Positions 45,035 through 55,405 are shown, counted from the first letter of the stretch. The stretch is DNA of 64,000 nt from Flavobacteriales bacterium (GCA_947444925.1 CANFBW010000013.1:1-64000), one strand, 5' to 3'. Translations and numbers: made by a program. The notes: generated from the sequence alone by a model not told the origin.

Positions 45035-45820
45035 GTGCATTTACTCACCACAGCCATAAAATACTTGATCTATTTGATCCGCGCAAAAACTCGCTACAGC
45101 ATACATTCCCCCTTTATTTTTGAATTGTACTCCGACGTTATTTTGTCGAACAAACATTATTATCCATTTGATGAAATCGATGGCGTTCGACAAGCGCTGC
45201 TCTCCAATGAAAATGAAATCACCATCACCGACTTTGGTGCAGGTTCGCTCTTCAACAACGGCAAAAAGAAAAAAATAAAAACAATCGCGAAAAATGCAGC
45301 CAAACCCGAAAAATTTGGAAAACTTTTTTTTCGATTGGCAGCGCATTTTCAATCCAAAAACATCGTTGAGTTAGGAACTTCTCTAGGCATGTCAACCTCC
45401 TATCTCGCCGCAGCCTCTAAAAACAGCAATGTGCAAACACTCGAAGGCTGTCCCGAAACCGCAAAAGTAGCGCGAAGAGTTTTTGACACCTTAAAACTAA
45501 ACAACATAAAAATCACCGTTGGCAACTTCGACGACACTTTTCAAAAGGTATTGGCTGATCTTCCCGCACTTGATTTTGTGTTTATCGATGGCAACCATCA
45601 ATTTGAACCTACCCTTCGCTATTTTGAACAATGCCTGCCGATGGTTCACGGAGATTCAATATTAATTTTCGACGACATACACTGGAGTGCCGACATGGAA
45701 CAAGCATGGAAACAAATACAAGCACATCCACAAGTAACAGCCACGGTGGACCTGTTTTTTATTGGACTCGTTTTTTTTAAGAAGGGGCAAGTGAAGCAGG
45801 ATTTTATTCTGCAGTTCTAA
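45035..45820 (+). CDS. Class I SAM-dependent methyltransferase
   Basis: A 261-residue cytoplasmic protein. The SAM-binding motif I is IVELGTSLGMSTSYLAAAS (about residue 109), followed by the acidic motif QTLEGCPET and by DFVFIDGNHQFEPTL and ILIFDDIHW, the pattern of the Methyltransf_24 / O-methyltransferase group. The substrate cannot be told. The N-terminal 80 residues (YLIYLIRAKTRYSIHSPFIFEL) occur in Bacteroidota relatives. The start is a GTG, since no ATG fits without losing this conserved region. Confidence 0.8.
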   Translation: MHLLTTAIKYLIYLIRAKTRYSIHSPFIFELYSDVILSNKHYYPFDEIDGVRQALLSNENEITITDFGAGSLFNNGKKKKIKTIAKNAAKPEKFGKLFFRLAAHFQSKNIVELGTSLGMSTSYLAAASKNSNVQTLEGCPETAKVARRVFDTLKLNNIKITVGNFDDTFQKVLADLPALDFVFIDGNHQFEPTLRYFEQCLPMVHGDSILIFDDIHWSADMEQAWKQIQAHPQVTATVDLFFIGLVFFKKGQVKQDFILQF

Positions 45821-45903
45821 ACTTCAGTCCCTGCTTGCAAAAATAAAATATGCCGTTTCTTTAAAAAAAATTTATATTTTTAATCAGAGCGCAGAACAGC
45901 AAG

Positions 45904-46455
45904 ATGAAAATTTATACCAAAACAGGAGACAAAGGAGAAACCGGATTATACGGTGGAATGCGCTTATCAAAAAGTGATTTACGTCTTGAAGCATACGGAA
46001 CCCTTGATGAATTAAATTCATATTTAGGATTGATTCGTGCTTTGAAAATACATTCGCACCAACAAACATTAATCATTGACATTCAAACAGAACTCTTTAC
46101 AATAGGGGCTCACCTTGCCTCACAGCCCGACAAAAATTCTTTGCCCTTGCCGGAGTTCAATGAAAATTTAGTGTCTGAACTAGAAAAGGCCATTGACTTT
46201 ATGAACGAGTCCTTGCCCGAAATGAAACATTTCATTCTTCCTGGCGGCAATATCATCATCTCGCATATTCACGTTTGCAGAGCAGTTTGCAGAAGAACAG
46301 AAAGACGCATTGTAAAACTCAACCTCGAAAGCGACATTCACCCCCACATCATACGCTTGCTCAACAGACTGTCAGACTATCTTTTTGTGCTTGCACGCAA
46401 AACCGGCTTCGACGCTAAAATAGCAGAACAGCCTTGGGTTCCGATAAAGAAATAG
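45904..46455 (+). CDS. PduO-type corrinoid adenosyltransferase
   Basis: A 183-residue enzyme that transfers the adenosyl group of ATP to cob(I)alamin, making coenzyme B12. The N-terminal ATP loop KIYTKTGDKGETGLYGG, the segment YGTLDELNSYLGL, and the C-terminal RAVCRRTERRIV and LNRLSDYLFVLARKTG are the PduO/MMAB signature. The length is normal. It is a single gene 83 bp after the methyltransferase. Its role is probably to supply methylmalonyl-CoA mutase or another B12 enzyme encoded elsewhere. Confidence 0.93.
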   Translation: MKIYTKTGDKGETGLYGGMRLSKSDLRLEAYGTLDELNSYLGLIRALKIHSHQQTLIIDIQTELFTIGAHLASQPDKNSLPLPEFNENLVSELEKAIDFMNESLPEMKHFILPGGNIIISHIHVCRAVCRRTERRIVKLNLESDIHPHIIRLLNRLSDYLFVLARKTGFDAKIAEQPWVPIKK

Positions 46456-46507
46456 TGTTCGCAATCACTAAGCGCCTGTGCCTATAATAATAAATTCATC
46501 ATTTTTC

Positions 46508-46537
46508 TTGGCGGTGTAAACAAAAAATCTATTTTTG
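46508..46537 (+). promoter_or_regulatory. Promoter of the DUF2795 gene
   Basis: TTG (46508-46510), then exactly 19 bp, then TATTTTTG (46530-46537), a perfect TAnnTTTG. The start codon at 46574 is 36 bp downstream. This is the clearest promoter in the window. Confidence 0.7.
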
Positions 46538-46573
46538 CGTTACAAACACTAAAGACTTTAAAAACAATACGAT

Positions 46574-46795
46574 ATGTACTGGACACTAGAATTAGCCTCT
46601 TACCTTACCGATGCACCTTGGCCCGCATCTAAAGATGAGTTGATCGATTACGCACAACGCTCTGGAGCACCAATGGAAGTAATTGAAAACCTGCAAGAAA
46701 TTGAAGACGAAGGTGAACCTTACGAATCGATTGAAGAAATTTGGCCAGACTACCCTACGAAAGACGACTTTCTCTTCAATGAAGATGAATACTAA
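46574..46795 (+). CDS. DUF2795 family protein
   Basis: A 73-residue, strongly acidic cytoplasmic protein (MYWTLELASYLTDAPWPASK ... LIDYAQRSGAPMEVIENLQE ... EEIWPDYPTKDDFLFNEDEY). It is full-length and highly typical of the short DUF2795 proteins of Bacteroidota. Its function is unknown. It has its own promoter and terminator. It precedes secA by about 190 bp, a pairing I believe recurs in the phylum, though I cannot confirm that here. Confidence 0.85.
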   Translation: MYWTLELASYLTDAPWPASKDELIDYAQRSGAPMEVIENLQEIEDEGEPYESIEEIWPDYPTKDDFLFNEDEY

Positions 46796-46803
46796 AAAAC
46801 ACT

Positions 46804-46829
46804 AAGGCTTCGAATTCGAAGCCTTTTTT
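46804..46829 (+). terminator. Terminator after the DUF2795 gene
   Basis: AAGGCTTCGAATTCGAAGCCTT is a perfect palindrome, folding as a 9-bp stem with an AATT loop, followed by TTTTT. It lies 8 bp after the stop codon. Confidence 0.9.
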
Positions 46830-46955
46830 GTTTCAATGCCTGACTTTGTGACCATACCACACCCCCACTTTCTGCCCAATTGCGCCATAAAGGCTAATTT
46901 TTAGCGCTGGTTTAATTTTTGTCAAATGGCGTTCGTTATTCTTTATTAATTAAAG

Positions 46956-46963
46956 TAAATTTG
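46956..46963 (+). promoter_or_regulatory. -7 element of secA
   Basis: TAAATTTG fits TAnnTTTG exactly and lies 24 bp before the secA start. No TTG is at the normal -33 distance. Confidence 0.45.
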
Positions 46964-46987
46964 ACCTCCTTATAAATACATAGCCTC

Positions 46988-49900
46988 ATGATTAAAGCAG
47001 TAGAGAAAATTTTCACCGCACTTTTTGGAAAAAAATCCGACAAAGACATCAAAGAAATAATGCCCCTTGTTGAGAAAGTAAAGGAAGAATATGCCAAACT
47101 ATCTTCGCTGACAAACGACGAATTGCGTGCCAAAACGCCTGAATTAAAACAGCGCATTGCCGCACAATTTGCCGAAGAAGAAAAACAAATTGAAGCCCTT
47201 AAAGTTGCAGCTGATGCACCAGGCCTAAGCGTGGAGGAAAAAGAAGCCAACTACGCTGCAGTTGACACTTTGATCAAAAAAATTGACGAGAAAATTGAAA
47301 TCGCATTGCTTGACGCACTGCCCGAAGCCTTTGCTGTTGTTAAAGAAACCGCTCGTCGTTTCACTGAAAATGAGGAAGTAGAAGTTACTGCAAATGCTTT
47401 CGATAGAGCGGTAGCAACTAAAAAAGACAATGTTGAAATTGAGGGCGATAAAGCCATATATTTCAACTCCTGGCTTGCTGGTGGCAACGAAATTAAATGG
47501 GATATGGTGCATTACGACGTGCAACTTATTGGAGGCATCAACCTTCACAAAGGAAAAATTTCAGAGATGGCTACAGGAGAAGGAAAAACTCTTGTGGCAA
47601 CACTTCCCGTGTATCTCAACGCCCTCGCTGGAAAAGGAGTGCATTTGGTTACGGTGAACGACTATCTTGCCAAAAGAGACTGCGAGTGGATGGCGCCTTT
47701 GTTTGAGTTTCATGGCTTGAGTATCGACTGCATCGACAAATACGAATCGCATTCTGAGGAAAGAAAAAAAGCCTACCTCAGCGACATTACCTACGGAACC
47801 AACAACGAATTTGGTTTCGATTACCTGCGCGACAACATGGCTACCAGTTTAGACCAATTGGTGCAACGCAAGCACCACTTTGCCATTGTGGATGAGGTCG
47901 ATTCAGTTTTGATTGACGACGCTCGAACACCGCTCATCATCTCTGGTGCCACCAAACAAAAACAAAGCATGCAGTTCAATGAACTTAAACCTTTCGTTGA
48001 AAAATTAGTGAACGCCCAAAAAGCCTATGTTACCAAAGCTTTGTCGGATGCCAAAAAATTACTGGCCGAAGGCAACAAAGACGAAGGTGGCGTTGCCCTT
48101 TTGAGAGCACACCGCGGTTTGCCGAAAAACAAAGCGCTGATCAAATTTTTGAGCGAAGCCGGTATTAAACAGCAATTGCAAAAAACTGAAAACGCACACA
48201 TGCAAGAGCATGGCAAACAAATGCGCGTTGCTGATGCCGAACTTTTTTTCGTGATCGATGACAAACACAACTCTATTGAACTGACTGAAAAAGGCATCGA
48301 CCTTCTTGCTCAATTTGTTGAAGACCGCGATTTCTTTGTGATGACGGACCTCGGTTCTGAAATAGCGGAAATTGAAAAATCAAACTTGAGCGACAAAGAA
48401 AAAATCGCCAACAAAGAAGCTTACATCAAAGATTATGGCGTTAAATCTGACCGTATTCACACGATGAATCAATTGCTCAAAGCCTACACCCTCTTTGAGA
48501 AAGACACCGAATATGTGATCATCGACAACCAGGTAAAAATTGTTGACGAACAAACCGGTCGTATCATGGACGGCCGACGTTGGAGCGACGGTTTACACCA
48601 AGCGGTTGAAGCAAAAGAGAACGTAAAAATTGAAGCGACCACGCAAACACACGCCAGTATTACCCTGCAAAACTATTTTAGAATGTACCACAAATTATGT
48701 GGTATGACGGGTACTGCTGAAACTGAAGCGCAAGAACTTTGGGACATCTATAAATTGGATGTGACCACCATCCCCACCAACCGTCCAGCCGTGAGAAAAG
48801 ACATGGAGGACAAAATCTACAAAACACAGCGCGAAAAATACAATGCTGTAATTGAAGAAATTGTTGAAATCACCAAAGCAGGCCGACCAGTACTGGTGGG
48901 AACGACTTCTGTAGAGATTTCTGAATTATTGAGCAGAATGCTGCAAATGCGCGGCATCAAGCACAACATACTCAACGCCAAACGACACCAGCAAGAAGCG
49001 CAAATTGTGCGCGAAGCTGGGCAATCGGCAATGGTGACCATCGCCACAAATATGGCGGGTAGAGGAACCGACATCAAGTTGTCAGATGAGGTGCGCAAAG
49101 CCGGTGGTTTAGCAATTGTTGGTACAGAGCGCCATGACTCTCGCCGCGTTGACCGCCAGTTGCGCGGACGCGCTGGCCGTCAAGGTGACCCAGGCACATC
49201 GCAGTTCTTCGTATCGTTAGAAGACCAATTGATGCGCCGTTTTGGTTCTGAAAGAATTGCACGCATCATGGACAAAATGGGCTACAAAGAAGGCGAAGTG
49301 ATTCAAGCCGGTATGATTACCACTTCTATTGAACGTGCACAGAAAAAAGTAGAAGAAAACAACTTCGGCATACGCAAGCGCTTGTTGGAATACGACAACG
49401 TGATGAATGCACAACGCGAAGTGATTTACAAACGCCGCCGCAATGCCTTGAATGGCGAGCGTTTAAGTGTTGACATTTCCAACCTCCTCTTGGATTTGGT
49501 GGAAAGCGTTATTGAAACCTACCAAGGCGGAAAAGATTACGAAGCCTTTCGTTTAGAGGTCATCAAGTTGTTTGCCTTCGAACCCGCTGTTTCTCAAGAA
49601 CAATTCCAGTCAATGAAAGTGCAGGATCTCTTTGCTCAACTTTCAACTGCCGTGTTGACAAAGTACGAGGAGAAGAAAGAACAATTGCGCAATCAGGCTT
49701 GGCCAGTCATTAAAAATGTATTTGAAACACAAGGTCAACAATTCACCAACATTGCCATTCCTTTTTCGCACGATGGACAACATGCTTTTCAAATTGCAGT
49801 AAATCTTCGCAAAGCATATGAAACTCAAGGAAAAGAAATTCGAAATGCTTTTGAAAAAACCATTGTTTTGTTCAACATTGACGAAGCGTGGAGAGAGCAT

Positions 49901-50290
49901 TTGCGCGAAATGGACGACTTGCGCAACAACGTGCAAAACGCTTCTATTGAACAAAAAGATCCTTTACTCATCTATAAATTTGAATCTTTCAACGTGTTCA
50001 AACAAATGGTGAACAAGATGAATGCTGAAATCGGCTCGTTTTTGTTCAAGGCGGACATTCTTCAAAGTCAAGGTGGACAGCAACCTGTGCAGGTTCGCGA
50101 AGCAGCCCGCGAGGAGTTTGCCGACAAAAACATGAAAACCATTCACGAAGACGATACTGAGCTTGACCGTCCGGCAAAACCAAAACAAGAACCGGCGAAA
50201 GCCGATCCTAAAGTGGGGCGAAATGACGCATGTCCTTGCGGTAGCGGCAAAAAATACAAACAGTGCCACGGCAAAATGGAAGTGGCCTAA
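46988..50290 (+). CDS. secA: Preprotein translocase ATPase SecA
   Basis: A 1,100-residue ATPase that drives preproteins through SecYEG. Walker A is in [14 protein letters not shown] (about residues 194-207); the DEAD-like box is [20 protein letters not shown]. The preprotein cross-linking region and the second helicase domain ([32 protein letters not shown]) follow. The C-terminus carries the SEC-C zinc motif [15 protein letters not shown], used for SecB or lipid contact. The length exceeds the 800-900 residues of E. coli type; the surplus includes an insertion at about residues 345-500, as is usual in Bacteroidota. Confidence 0.97.
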   Translation: MIKAVEKIFTALFGKKSDKDIKEIMPLVEKVKEEYAKLSSLTNDELRAKTPELKQRIAAQFAEEEKQIEALKVAADAPGLSVEEKEANYAAVDTLIKKIDEKIEIALLDALPEAFAVVKETARRFTENEEVEVTANAFDRAVATKKDNVEIEGDKAIYFNSWLAGGNEIKWDMVHYDVQLIGGINLHKGKISEMATGEGKTLVATLPVYLNALAGKGVHLVTVNDYLAKRDCEWMAPLFEFHGLSIDCIDKYESHSEERKKAYLSDITYGTNNEFGFDYLRDNMATSLDQLVQRKHHFAIVDEVDSVLIDDARTPLIISGATKQKQSMQFNELKPFVEKLVNAQKAYVTKALSDAKKLLAEGNKDEGGVALLRAHRGLPKNKALIKFLSEAGIKQQLQKTENAHMQEHGKQMRVADAELFFVIDDKHNSIELTEKGIDLLAQFVEDRDFFVMTDLGSEIAEIEKSNLSDKEKIANKEAYIKDYGVKSDRIHTMNQLLKAYTLFEKDTEYVIIDNQVKIVDEQTGRIMDGRRWSDGLHQAVEAKENVKIEATTQTHASITLQNYFRMYHKLCGMTGTAETEAQELWDIYKLDVTTIPTNRPAVRKDMEDKIYKTQREKYNAVIEEIVEITKAGRPVLVGTTSVEISELLSRMLQMRGIKHNILNAKRHQQEAQIVREAGQSAMVTIATNMAGRGTDIKLSDEVRKAGGLAIVGTERHDSRRVDRQLRGRAGRQGDPGTSQFFVSLEDQLMRRFGSERIARIMDKMGYKEGEVIQAGMITTSIERAQKKVEENNFGIRKRLLEYDNVMNAQREVIYKRRRNALNGERLSVDISNLLLDLVESVIETYQGGKDYEAFRLEVIKLFAFEPAVSQEQFQSMKVQDLFAQLSTAVLTKYEEKKEQLRNQAWPVIKNVFETQGQQFTNIAIPFSHDGQHAFQIAVNLRKAYETQGKEIRNAFEKTIVLFNIDEAWREHLREMDDLRNNVQNASIEQKDPLLIYKFESFNVFKQMVNKMNAEIGSFLFKADILQSQGGQQPVQVREAAREEFADKNMKTIHEDDTELDRPAKPKQEPAKADPKVGRNDACPCGSGKKYKQCHGKMEVA

Positions 50291-50300
50291 ACAACTGTGA

Positions 50301-50347
50301 AACAATGCTTAACGCAGCCGTTCAGTAAGATTGCGTTAAGCATTGTT
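50301..50347 (+). terminator. 16-bp perfect hairpin after secA
   Basis: AACAATGCTTAACGCA (50301-50316) pairs perfectly with 50332-50347 around a 15-nt loop. It starts 11 bp after the secA stop codon. As with the hairpin after the GH3 gene, no T run follows. Confidence 0.7.
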
Positions 50348-50382
50348 CACAAAATAATTATTTCTACCATTGAGATATAGCC

Positions 50383-50390
50383 TATCTTTG
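50383..50390 (+). promoter_or_regulatory. -7 element of the desaturase gene
   Basis: TATCTTTG fits TAnnTTTG exactly, 24 bp before the start codon at 50415. The -33 element is not clear. Confidence 0.45.
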
Positions 50391-50414
50391 CCTCATTGTC
50401 AGTAAAATCCGCAA

Positions 50415-51497
50415 ATGATTACAGATAAATATAAATTCTCCAAAGACATCAATCCAAAGTTCTTCTCTACCCTGAAAGAGCGCGTGAATGCATACTTTGA
50501 GAACAATCAAATCTCAAAATACGGCAACTACAATATGGTGCTCAAAGCAGTGGTGATGCTGTGTTTGTATTTTGTACCCTTTGTTTTGATCAACGCTGGT
50601 ATTTTCACAAATCCCTTGCTCGTGATAGCGCTTTGGATAGTCATGGGTTTTGGCATGGCCGGCATTGGTCTTTCTATCATGCACGACGGAAACCACGGTG
50701 CTTTCTCCAAAAACAAATTGGTCAACAAAATAACAGGCCTTACCGCCAATCTTGTTGGTGGAAATGCCAAATTGTGGAAACTGCAGCACAACGTATTGCA
50801 CCATACCTACACCAACATACACCAAGCGGATGAAGATATTGATGGTCCATCATTTTTGCGCTTTTCTCCACACCACGAAAAAAAAGCCATTCACCGCTAC
50901 CAGCACATCTTTGCTTTCTTTGCATACGGACTAATGACTTTGGGTTGGGCAGGATGGTCAGACCACAAACAAGCCATTCACTTTAAAAACAAAGGACTCA
51001 TCAAGTCGAACAACTTTGTCAAAGAAATGATCATTTTGACACTTTGGAAACTCTTCTATTTCGCCTACCTACTCGTGATTCCGATATTTATATTTGATCT
51101 ACCTGTGTGGTTGGTTTTGACAGGTTTTTTAATCATGCATTTCGTTTGTGGACTGACCTTAAGTTTGATTTTTCAATTGGCACACATAGTACCGATGAAC
51201 GATTTTCCAACGCCAAATGAACACGGTGTAATAGAAAACAACTGGGCGATTCATCAGTTGCAAACCACTGCAAACTTTTCACCCAAAAGCCGCTTGTTTT
51301 CTTGGTACATCGGCGGATTGAATTACCAAATTGAGCACCATTTGTTCGCCAATATCTGTCATATTCATTACCGCAAAATCTCTAAAATTGTGCAAGAAAC
51401 GGCTCGTGAATTTGAAGTGCCCTATCATTCGCAAGGCAATTTCCTGAGCGCCATTGGCAGCCACTACACCATGCTGAAAACATTGGGCAGAGCATAA
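50415..51497 (+). CDS. Membrane fatty-acid desaturase
   Basis: A 360-residue integral membrane di-iron desaturase of the acyl-lipid/acyl-CoA type. All three histidine boxes are present: HDGNH (His90 to His94), HNVLHH (His125 to His130) and QIEHH (His308, His309). The Gln in place of the first His of box 3 is characteristic of front-end (delta-5/delta-6, linoleoyl-CoA-type) desaturases. About four transmembrane segments surround the boxes. Redox partners are not encoded next to it, but a ferredoxin-reductase-like flavoprotein lies about 4 kb downstream. The position of the double bond cannot be told from the sequence. Confidence 0.88.
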   Translation: MITDKYKFSKDINPKFFSTLKERVNAYFENNQISKYGNYNMVLKAVVMLCLYFVPFVLINAGIFTNPLLVIALWIVMGFGMAGIGLSIMHDGNHGAFSKNKLVNKITGLTANLVGGNAKLWKLQHNVLHHTYTNIHQADEDIDGPSFLRFSPHHEKKAIHRYQHIFAFFAYGLMTLGWAGWSDHKQAIHFKNKGLIKSNNFVKEMIILTLWKLFYFAYLLVIPIFIFDLPVWLVLTGFLIMHFVCGLTLSLIFQLAHIVPMNDFPTPNEHGVIENNWAIHQLQTTANFSPKSRLFSWYIGGLNYQIEHHLFANICHIHYRKISKIVQETAREFEVPYHSQGNFLSAIGSHYTMLKTLGRA

Positions 51498-51533
51498 AAA
51501 AATCCCGCAGTGCGCAACTGCGGGATCCTTTTC
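51496..51533. terminator. Bidirectional terminator between the desaturase and the gene at 51554
   Basis: ATCCCGCAGT (51502-51511) pairs with ACTGCGGGAT (51517-51526) around GCGCA. Seven A residues precede it on the plus strand, giving a T run for the minus-strand gene; on the plus strand CCTTTT follows. It overlaps the desaturase stop codon. Confidence 0.88.
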
Positions 51534-51553
51534 CTCATTCTCCTCTACCTACC

Positions 51554-54547
51554 TTATTCTTTCAAGATCTTTGTTTGCGATATCCACGCGTCTCCTTGCA
51601 AATGTAAAACATACATACCCGCGCTCAATGCACTGATGTTAACGCTTGCTTTTTCGCCAGTATCCTTCCCCTGCAACAGCAACTTCCCTTGCTGATCGAA
51701 CAGCGAATAAGCAAAAGATTTTTGAGCAATTACAAGCACCTCGTCGCTGGCAATAGTTGGGTAAACCAATACCTTTTCTTGCGCCACTTGAAGCACCGAT
51801 GTCGCTGCATCCACTATTTGACAAAACGCAAACTCTGAGGTACTGTTAGAAGCATCTGTAGCCAAAGCACTCACATAACCACCAATGGTCAAGGCTACCG
51901 TAAACGACTTTGAAATCGATGCATTGCCATCAACATCCGTTGTAATACTTTGTGTGCCGATCAATTGTTGGCCTTCGCCATTGCCCGATCCATCGCACAA
52001 ATCATTGTAAAAATACTGTATCTGAAAAGTGCTGTTGGGCAATGAATTAAAAGTGCCCGAAATTACGATGTCATTGGCCGACGCTAGTGCCGTCGTTAAC
52101 AAGGGGAAGTTCTGTCCGCCATTCGCACCATCATCAACGTCTTTGGCATCATTTGCATTGGGCACATCGTCCCATCCAATGTCAATGCCCATTTCGGCGT
52201 TGTTGTATATCAAATTCGACAGCAGTGCATTGCCTCGGCCAACGGCAGTTTGCAATATTACTCCGTGACTTAAACTATTGGCTATAACATTGCCTTCGTT
52301 GGCATTCCACCCGCCAATAGTATTGTCGTGACTGGCACCATTGATTACAATTCCACCACAGGGATTGCCGCTTACACCATTGCCAATATTCGCCGTCATT
52401 GCAGCATCAGTTCCAATGAAATTTGCTTGAATGGTATTGTTGTACACATTGTCCATCCAAATACCTCCTTCGTCAGTTGAATTGGCAGCAATAATGTTTG
52501 CATTTATTGTATTGTGATGCGTGCTATCAGCCAAATTTACGCCAGCTCTCCCATTCCCTAATGCAGTGCTTCCATCTCTGGCAACACCGATAAAATTTCC
52601 TAAAATTGAATTGTGGTGCGATTGCTTACCTGCGATGGATGCGCCAACACTGGCTCCACCTGAAATTAAATTGCACTCAGCAGCAGTATTTCCTCCAATG
52701 GTATTGAAATAGGAGGAGTCCTGAATGTCAATTCCGTAGTTTAATCCGGCCGCAGCAAGAAGTCCTGTTTTTTTGACACCAATATAATTTCCTATCACCG
52801 TATTGCTGTCCCCTTTAACAATAGTAATGCCTCCCACGATTAAATTGCGGGCAGCATTGCTGCTACCTCCTATGGTCACCCCTCCGGTATGATCAATTAC
52901 AATTCCGCCCGAACTGTATTTGGTGATCCCATCCACCCCAATGCCCATAAAGCACCCTTCTACGCTGTTTCTTCCTTCGCTCGTAGAATACCCAGGTTCA
53001 TAAGTAAAGAATATATCTCCTTGACGAAATGCCATACCGCGCACCCTGTTTTTTGCACTGTGAAACGACAAAGCAGGAGCGCCGCCATTTCCACCAGCAT
53101 ACACAAGAACAGTAATCACCGTGTTTAAGCCTTGATCAAAATTATTGGTATTCGCTGCGCCACCAGTTTGCGTATAGCCATTGATATCAACAGGGAAAAA
53201 TATTTCGGGAAAAGCACTTGTTGGTGAAATTGTTTTAAGACCACTTCCCGAAATGCCAAAATTAATGGCAATGGGAATAGTGTCATATCCCTTGTAGGTG
53301 GGACGAGCATTAGATTCCTCCAATGCTGCGCGCAAAGTACAGGTTGAAGCACCCACAATTTTACAAATACCATCTCCAGGCGTAGCATCCGACTGATTTC
53401 CTGCAGCAGTGACCGTAAAAGCAGTCACCACATTTTTTGTAAACTGCAATTGTATTCTCAACAAATCTCGGTCATACGTACCGCTGTTCCACTTGGTATA
53501 GTACAAATAGGGTGTTTGCCCACACTGCTCAAAATTACGAGAAGTATCAGCATGATCAATCAACGATGGATAATACAATCCACCCACTGCCCATGAACTG
53601 GGTGCCGCCATGATGAATTGCCGAGGTGACCAGTGAATTAAATCTTCTGAAACTGCAAAATAAAACCCATACTGATTGGTGCTTCCATTGTAATCTCCAT
53701 TGGTGTAATCCACCACCATATATTTGGACAAGTACGTATTGTACGTCAAACTCGCGCACATTTTACCAATATGCTCACGATCAACGGGTGCTAAAATTTT
53801 TTCGGCAATATTGTATCCTGTTTCAGTGTATGGATTCACAAACTGAACATTAAAACCACTTCCGTCCCATCCTCTCCAACTAGCAGGATCGCTTAAATTA
53901 TTGGTACGCAGCAAACCAGTACCCCAATCTTGCAAGAGATGTGCTTCAATTTGCACCATCTTATAGTAATAGCCATCTTTTTTGATAATGTTAGACCCAC
54001 CAAAAAACCCAAATGGAGTGTGCGTTGCAGGATAAGTGTCTTTGTACGGTGACGCAGCAACTAAATTAGAAGGCGCCATAGTGTGCGTATAAGTTTTGCC
54101 GCTGTCAGAAGAAGACGCGTAGGTTATAGAATTGTACCAGCAGTTGTTCCATGTTGGACAAGGTACAAACTCATTGTGCACCATCGCATGAATATTTACA
54201 CCATCGGTGGTATAGGGTGCCATGATCCACTCCTTGTTGTTGAAATCCGAGGGATCTGTGCCATCGTGCGAAGTCATTGTTGGACTGCAATCCTTTACTA
54301 AATTATCAAACGTACTTCCCGTCATTCGCCAAGTCGTATAATGCGAGGCAATTAAATTTATTTTGCCGGAAGCATCGCGAAAAGCTCGGGCCGGAACATC
54401 AGGTATATCAATAGTATTGCAATTAGAAACCGAGTAATCAAAAACCATGGTGGCACTGCCCACCGTAGCAACAATTCCTGGATATTCAACTTGACTAAAA
54501 GCCGAAAAACATAATGTTGAAAATAGAATAAAGACCGTGTTCTTCAT
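51554..54547 (-). CDS. Large secreted T9SS type A protein: propeller-like region plus CSLREA beta-helix
   Basis: A 997-residue extracellular protein. A signal peptide (MKNTVFILFSTLCFSAFSQ) is followed by a region at about residues 20-385 with repeated Trp/Tyr/Asp blades (SSDSGKTYTH, FYFAVSEDLIHWSPRQF, PYLYYTKWNSG) like sialidase or GH43/GH117-type propellers; no catalytic set could be confirmed. At about residue 405 a CSLREA-type motif (GDGICKIVGASTCTLRAALE) begins a right-handed beta-helix of NTIxGNxIG repeats to about residue 800. A beta domain and a type A sorting domain (VLVYPTIASDEVLVI ... LSAGMYVLHLQG) close it. It stands alone. A polysaccharide-acting or adhesin role is likely but unproven. 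Confidence 0.75.
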   Translation of the reverse strand: MKNTVFILFSTLCFSAFSQVEYPGIVATVGSATMVFDYSVSNCNTIDIPDVPARAFRDASGKINLIASHYTTWRMTGSTFDNLVKDCSPTMTSHDGTDPSDFNNKEWIMAPYTTDGVNIHAMVHNEFVPCPTWNNCWYNSITYASSSDSGKTYTHTMAPSNLVAASPYKDTYPATHTPFGFFGGSNIIKKDGYYYKMVQIEAHLLQDWGTGLLRTNNLSDPASWRGWDGSGFNVQFVNPYTETGYNIAEKILAPVDREHIGKMCASLTYNTYLSKYMVVDYTNGDYNGSTNQYGFYFAVSEDLIHWSPRQFIMAAPSSWAVGGLYYPSLIDHADTSRNFEQCGQTPYLYYTKWNSGTYDRDLLRIQLQFTKNVVTAFTVTAAGNQSDATPGDGICKIVGASTCTLRAALEESNARPTYKGYDTIPIAINFGISGSGLKTISPTSAFPEIFFPVDINGYTQTGGAANTNNFDQGLNTVITVLVYAGGNGGAPALSFHSAKNRVRGMAFRQGDIFFTYEPGYSTSEGRNSVEGCFMGIGVDGITKYSSGGIVIDHTGGVTIGGSSNAARNLIVGGITIVKGDSNTVIGNYIGVKKTGLLAAAGLNYGIDIQDSSYFNTIGGNTAAECNLISGGASVGASIAGKQSHHNSILGNFIGVARDGSTALGNGRAGVNLADSTHHNTINANIIAANSTDEGGIWMDNVYNNTIQANFIGTDAAMTANIGNGVSGNPCGGIVINGASHDNTIGGWNANEGNVIANSLSHGVILQTAVGRGNALLSNLIYNNAEMGIDIGWDDVPNANDAKDVDDGANGGQNFPLLTTALASANDIVISGTFNSLPNSTFQIQYFYNDLCDGSGNGEGQQLIGTQSITTDVDGNASISKSFTVALTIGGYVSALATDASNSTSEFAFCQIVDAATSVLQVAQEKVLVYPTIASDEVLVIAQKSFAYSLFDQQGKLLLQGKDTGEKASVNISALSAGMYVLHLQGDAWISQTKILKE

Positions 54548-54710
54548 GTATATAACTTTTTAGTTGCTGCTACATCTTACGCAGCAAAACGAAAAAAGTT
54601 AATTTGTACTTAGACGCGTCACTCTTCAAAAATCCATTTCGCTGCCTATTCGCCTTGCGAATGCCGAAAAAGCAGAAGAGCAATAAAAAAACTACAACCT
54701 CATTTTACAA

Positions 54711-55385
54711 CTACAAAACCCTTTGCTTCCGCAGTTTTTTAAAAAGCAACAAGTCATTCCCTTCTTCAATTGCTGCAAGCACTGTTACAGCGCATTGCTT
54801 CTCAAAAAAGCGAATCATTTTTTGATTTCTACCACTGAATTTTTCAGCAACATTTACGGTATTAAAAAGTATAGTTCCTTCTACCAGCAAAGATTTCAAG
54901 AGGCTATTCAAAAACTTTGGAGACGAAAACACTTTGGGCGTTTCACTGTCGATAAACAAATCAACGAGAATAAAATCGAATTTTACTTTATTCCTAAGTA
55001 CAAAAGAAAGGGCGTCTTCGACAACGATCTCTAAGTTGGCAAAAGCATTTACATTGAAATACCTTTGGGCGATATCTACGACCACAGGATCTATTTCAAC
55101 CGCAGTGATTTTACCTTCATTTTTAAACTCCCTACGCAAGGTCTCGATCACTGATCCTGCGCCCATGCCCAAGACTAAAATATTTTCAAAATTTGCTGCT
55201 TCAGCCCTGCCTATATGCAACAATCCTTCTCCCAGCGCACGCTGCAAAGCACCATAAGAATAATTGGCGTTTTCAGAATCCAGCAACAATCTGCCATCGA
55301 GCCAGTTCAATTCCAAGCGGCCATTGATTGCCGAGCTGTACACTTTTCCTTCTTTGGGAACCAATGGCGACACCTTTTTTTTCAT
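54711..55385 (-). CDS. Spermidine-synthase-like methyltransferase-fold protein
   Basis: A 224-residue protein related to polyamine aminopropyltransferases. The Rossmann motif ILVLGMGAGSVIETLR and the acidic TAVEIDPVVVDIAQRYF fit the SpeE fold, with VEDALSFV and FDFILVDLFID after them. It is shorter than SpeE (about 285 residues) and lacks the full N-terminal beta domain, so it may be a catalytic-fold relative with another role. The start at 55385 (MKKKVSPLVPKEGKVYSS) avoids overlap with the gene upstream, which ends 20 bp away. The gene is probably co-transcribed with that flavoprotein. Confidence 0.75.
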   Translation of the reverse strand: MKKKVSPLVPKEGKVYSSAINGRLELNWLDGRLLLDSENANYSYGALQRALGEGLLHIGRAEAANFENILVLGMGAGSVIETLRREFKNEGKITAVEIDPVVVDIAQRYFNVNAFANLEIVVEDALSFVLRNKVKFDFILVDLFIDSETPKVFSSPKFLNSLLKSLLVEGTILFNTVNVAEKFSGRNQKMIRFFEKQCAVTVLAAIEEGNDLLLFKKLRKQRVL

Positions 55386-55405
55386 CAGAAGCGCAATGTA
55401 AAATA

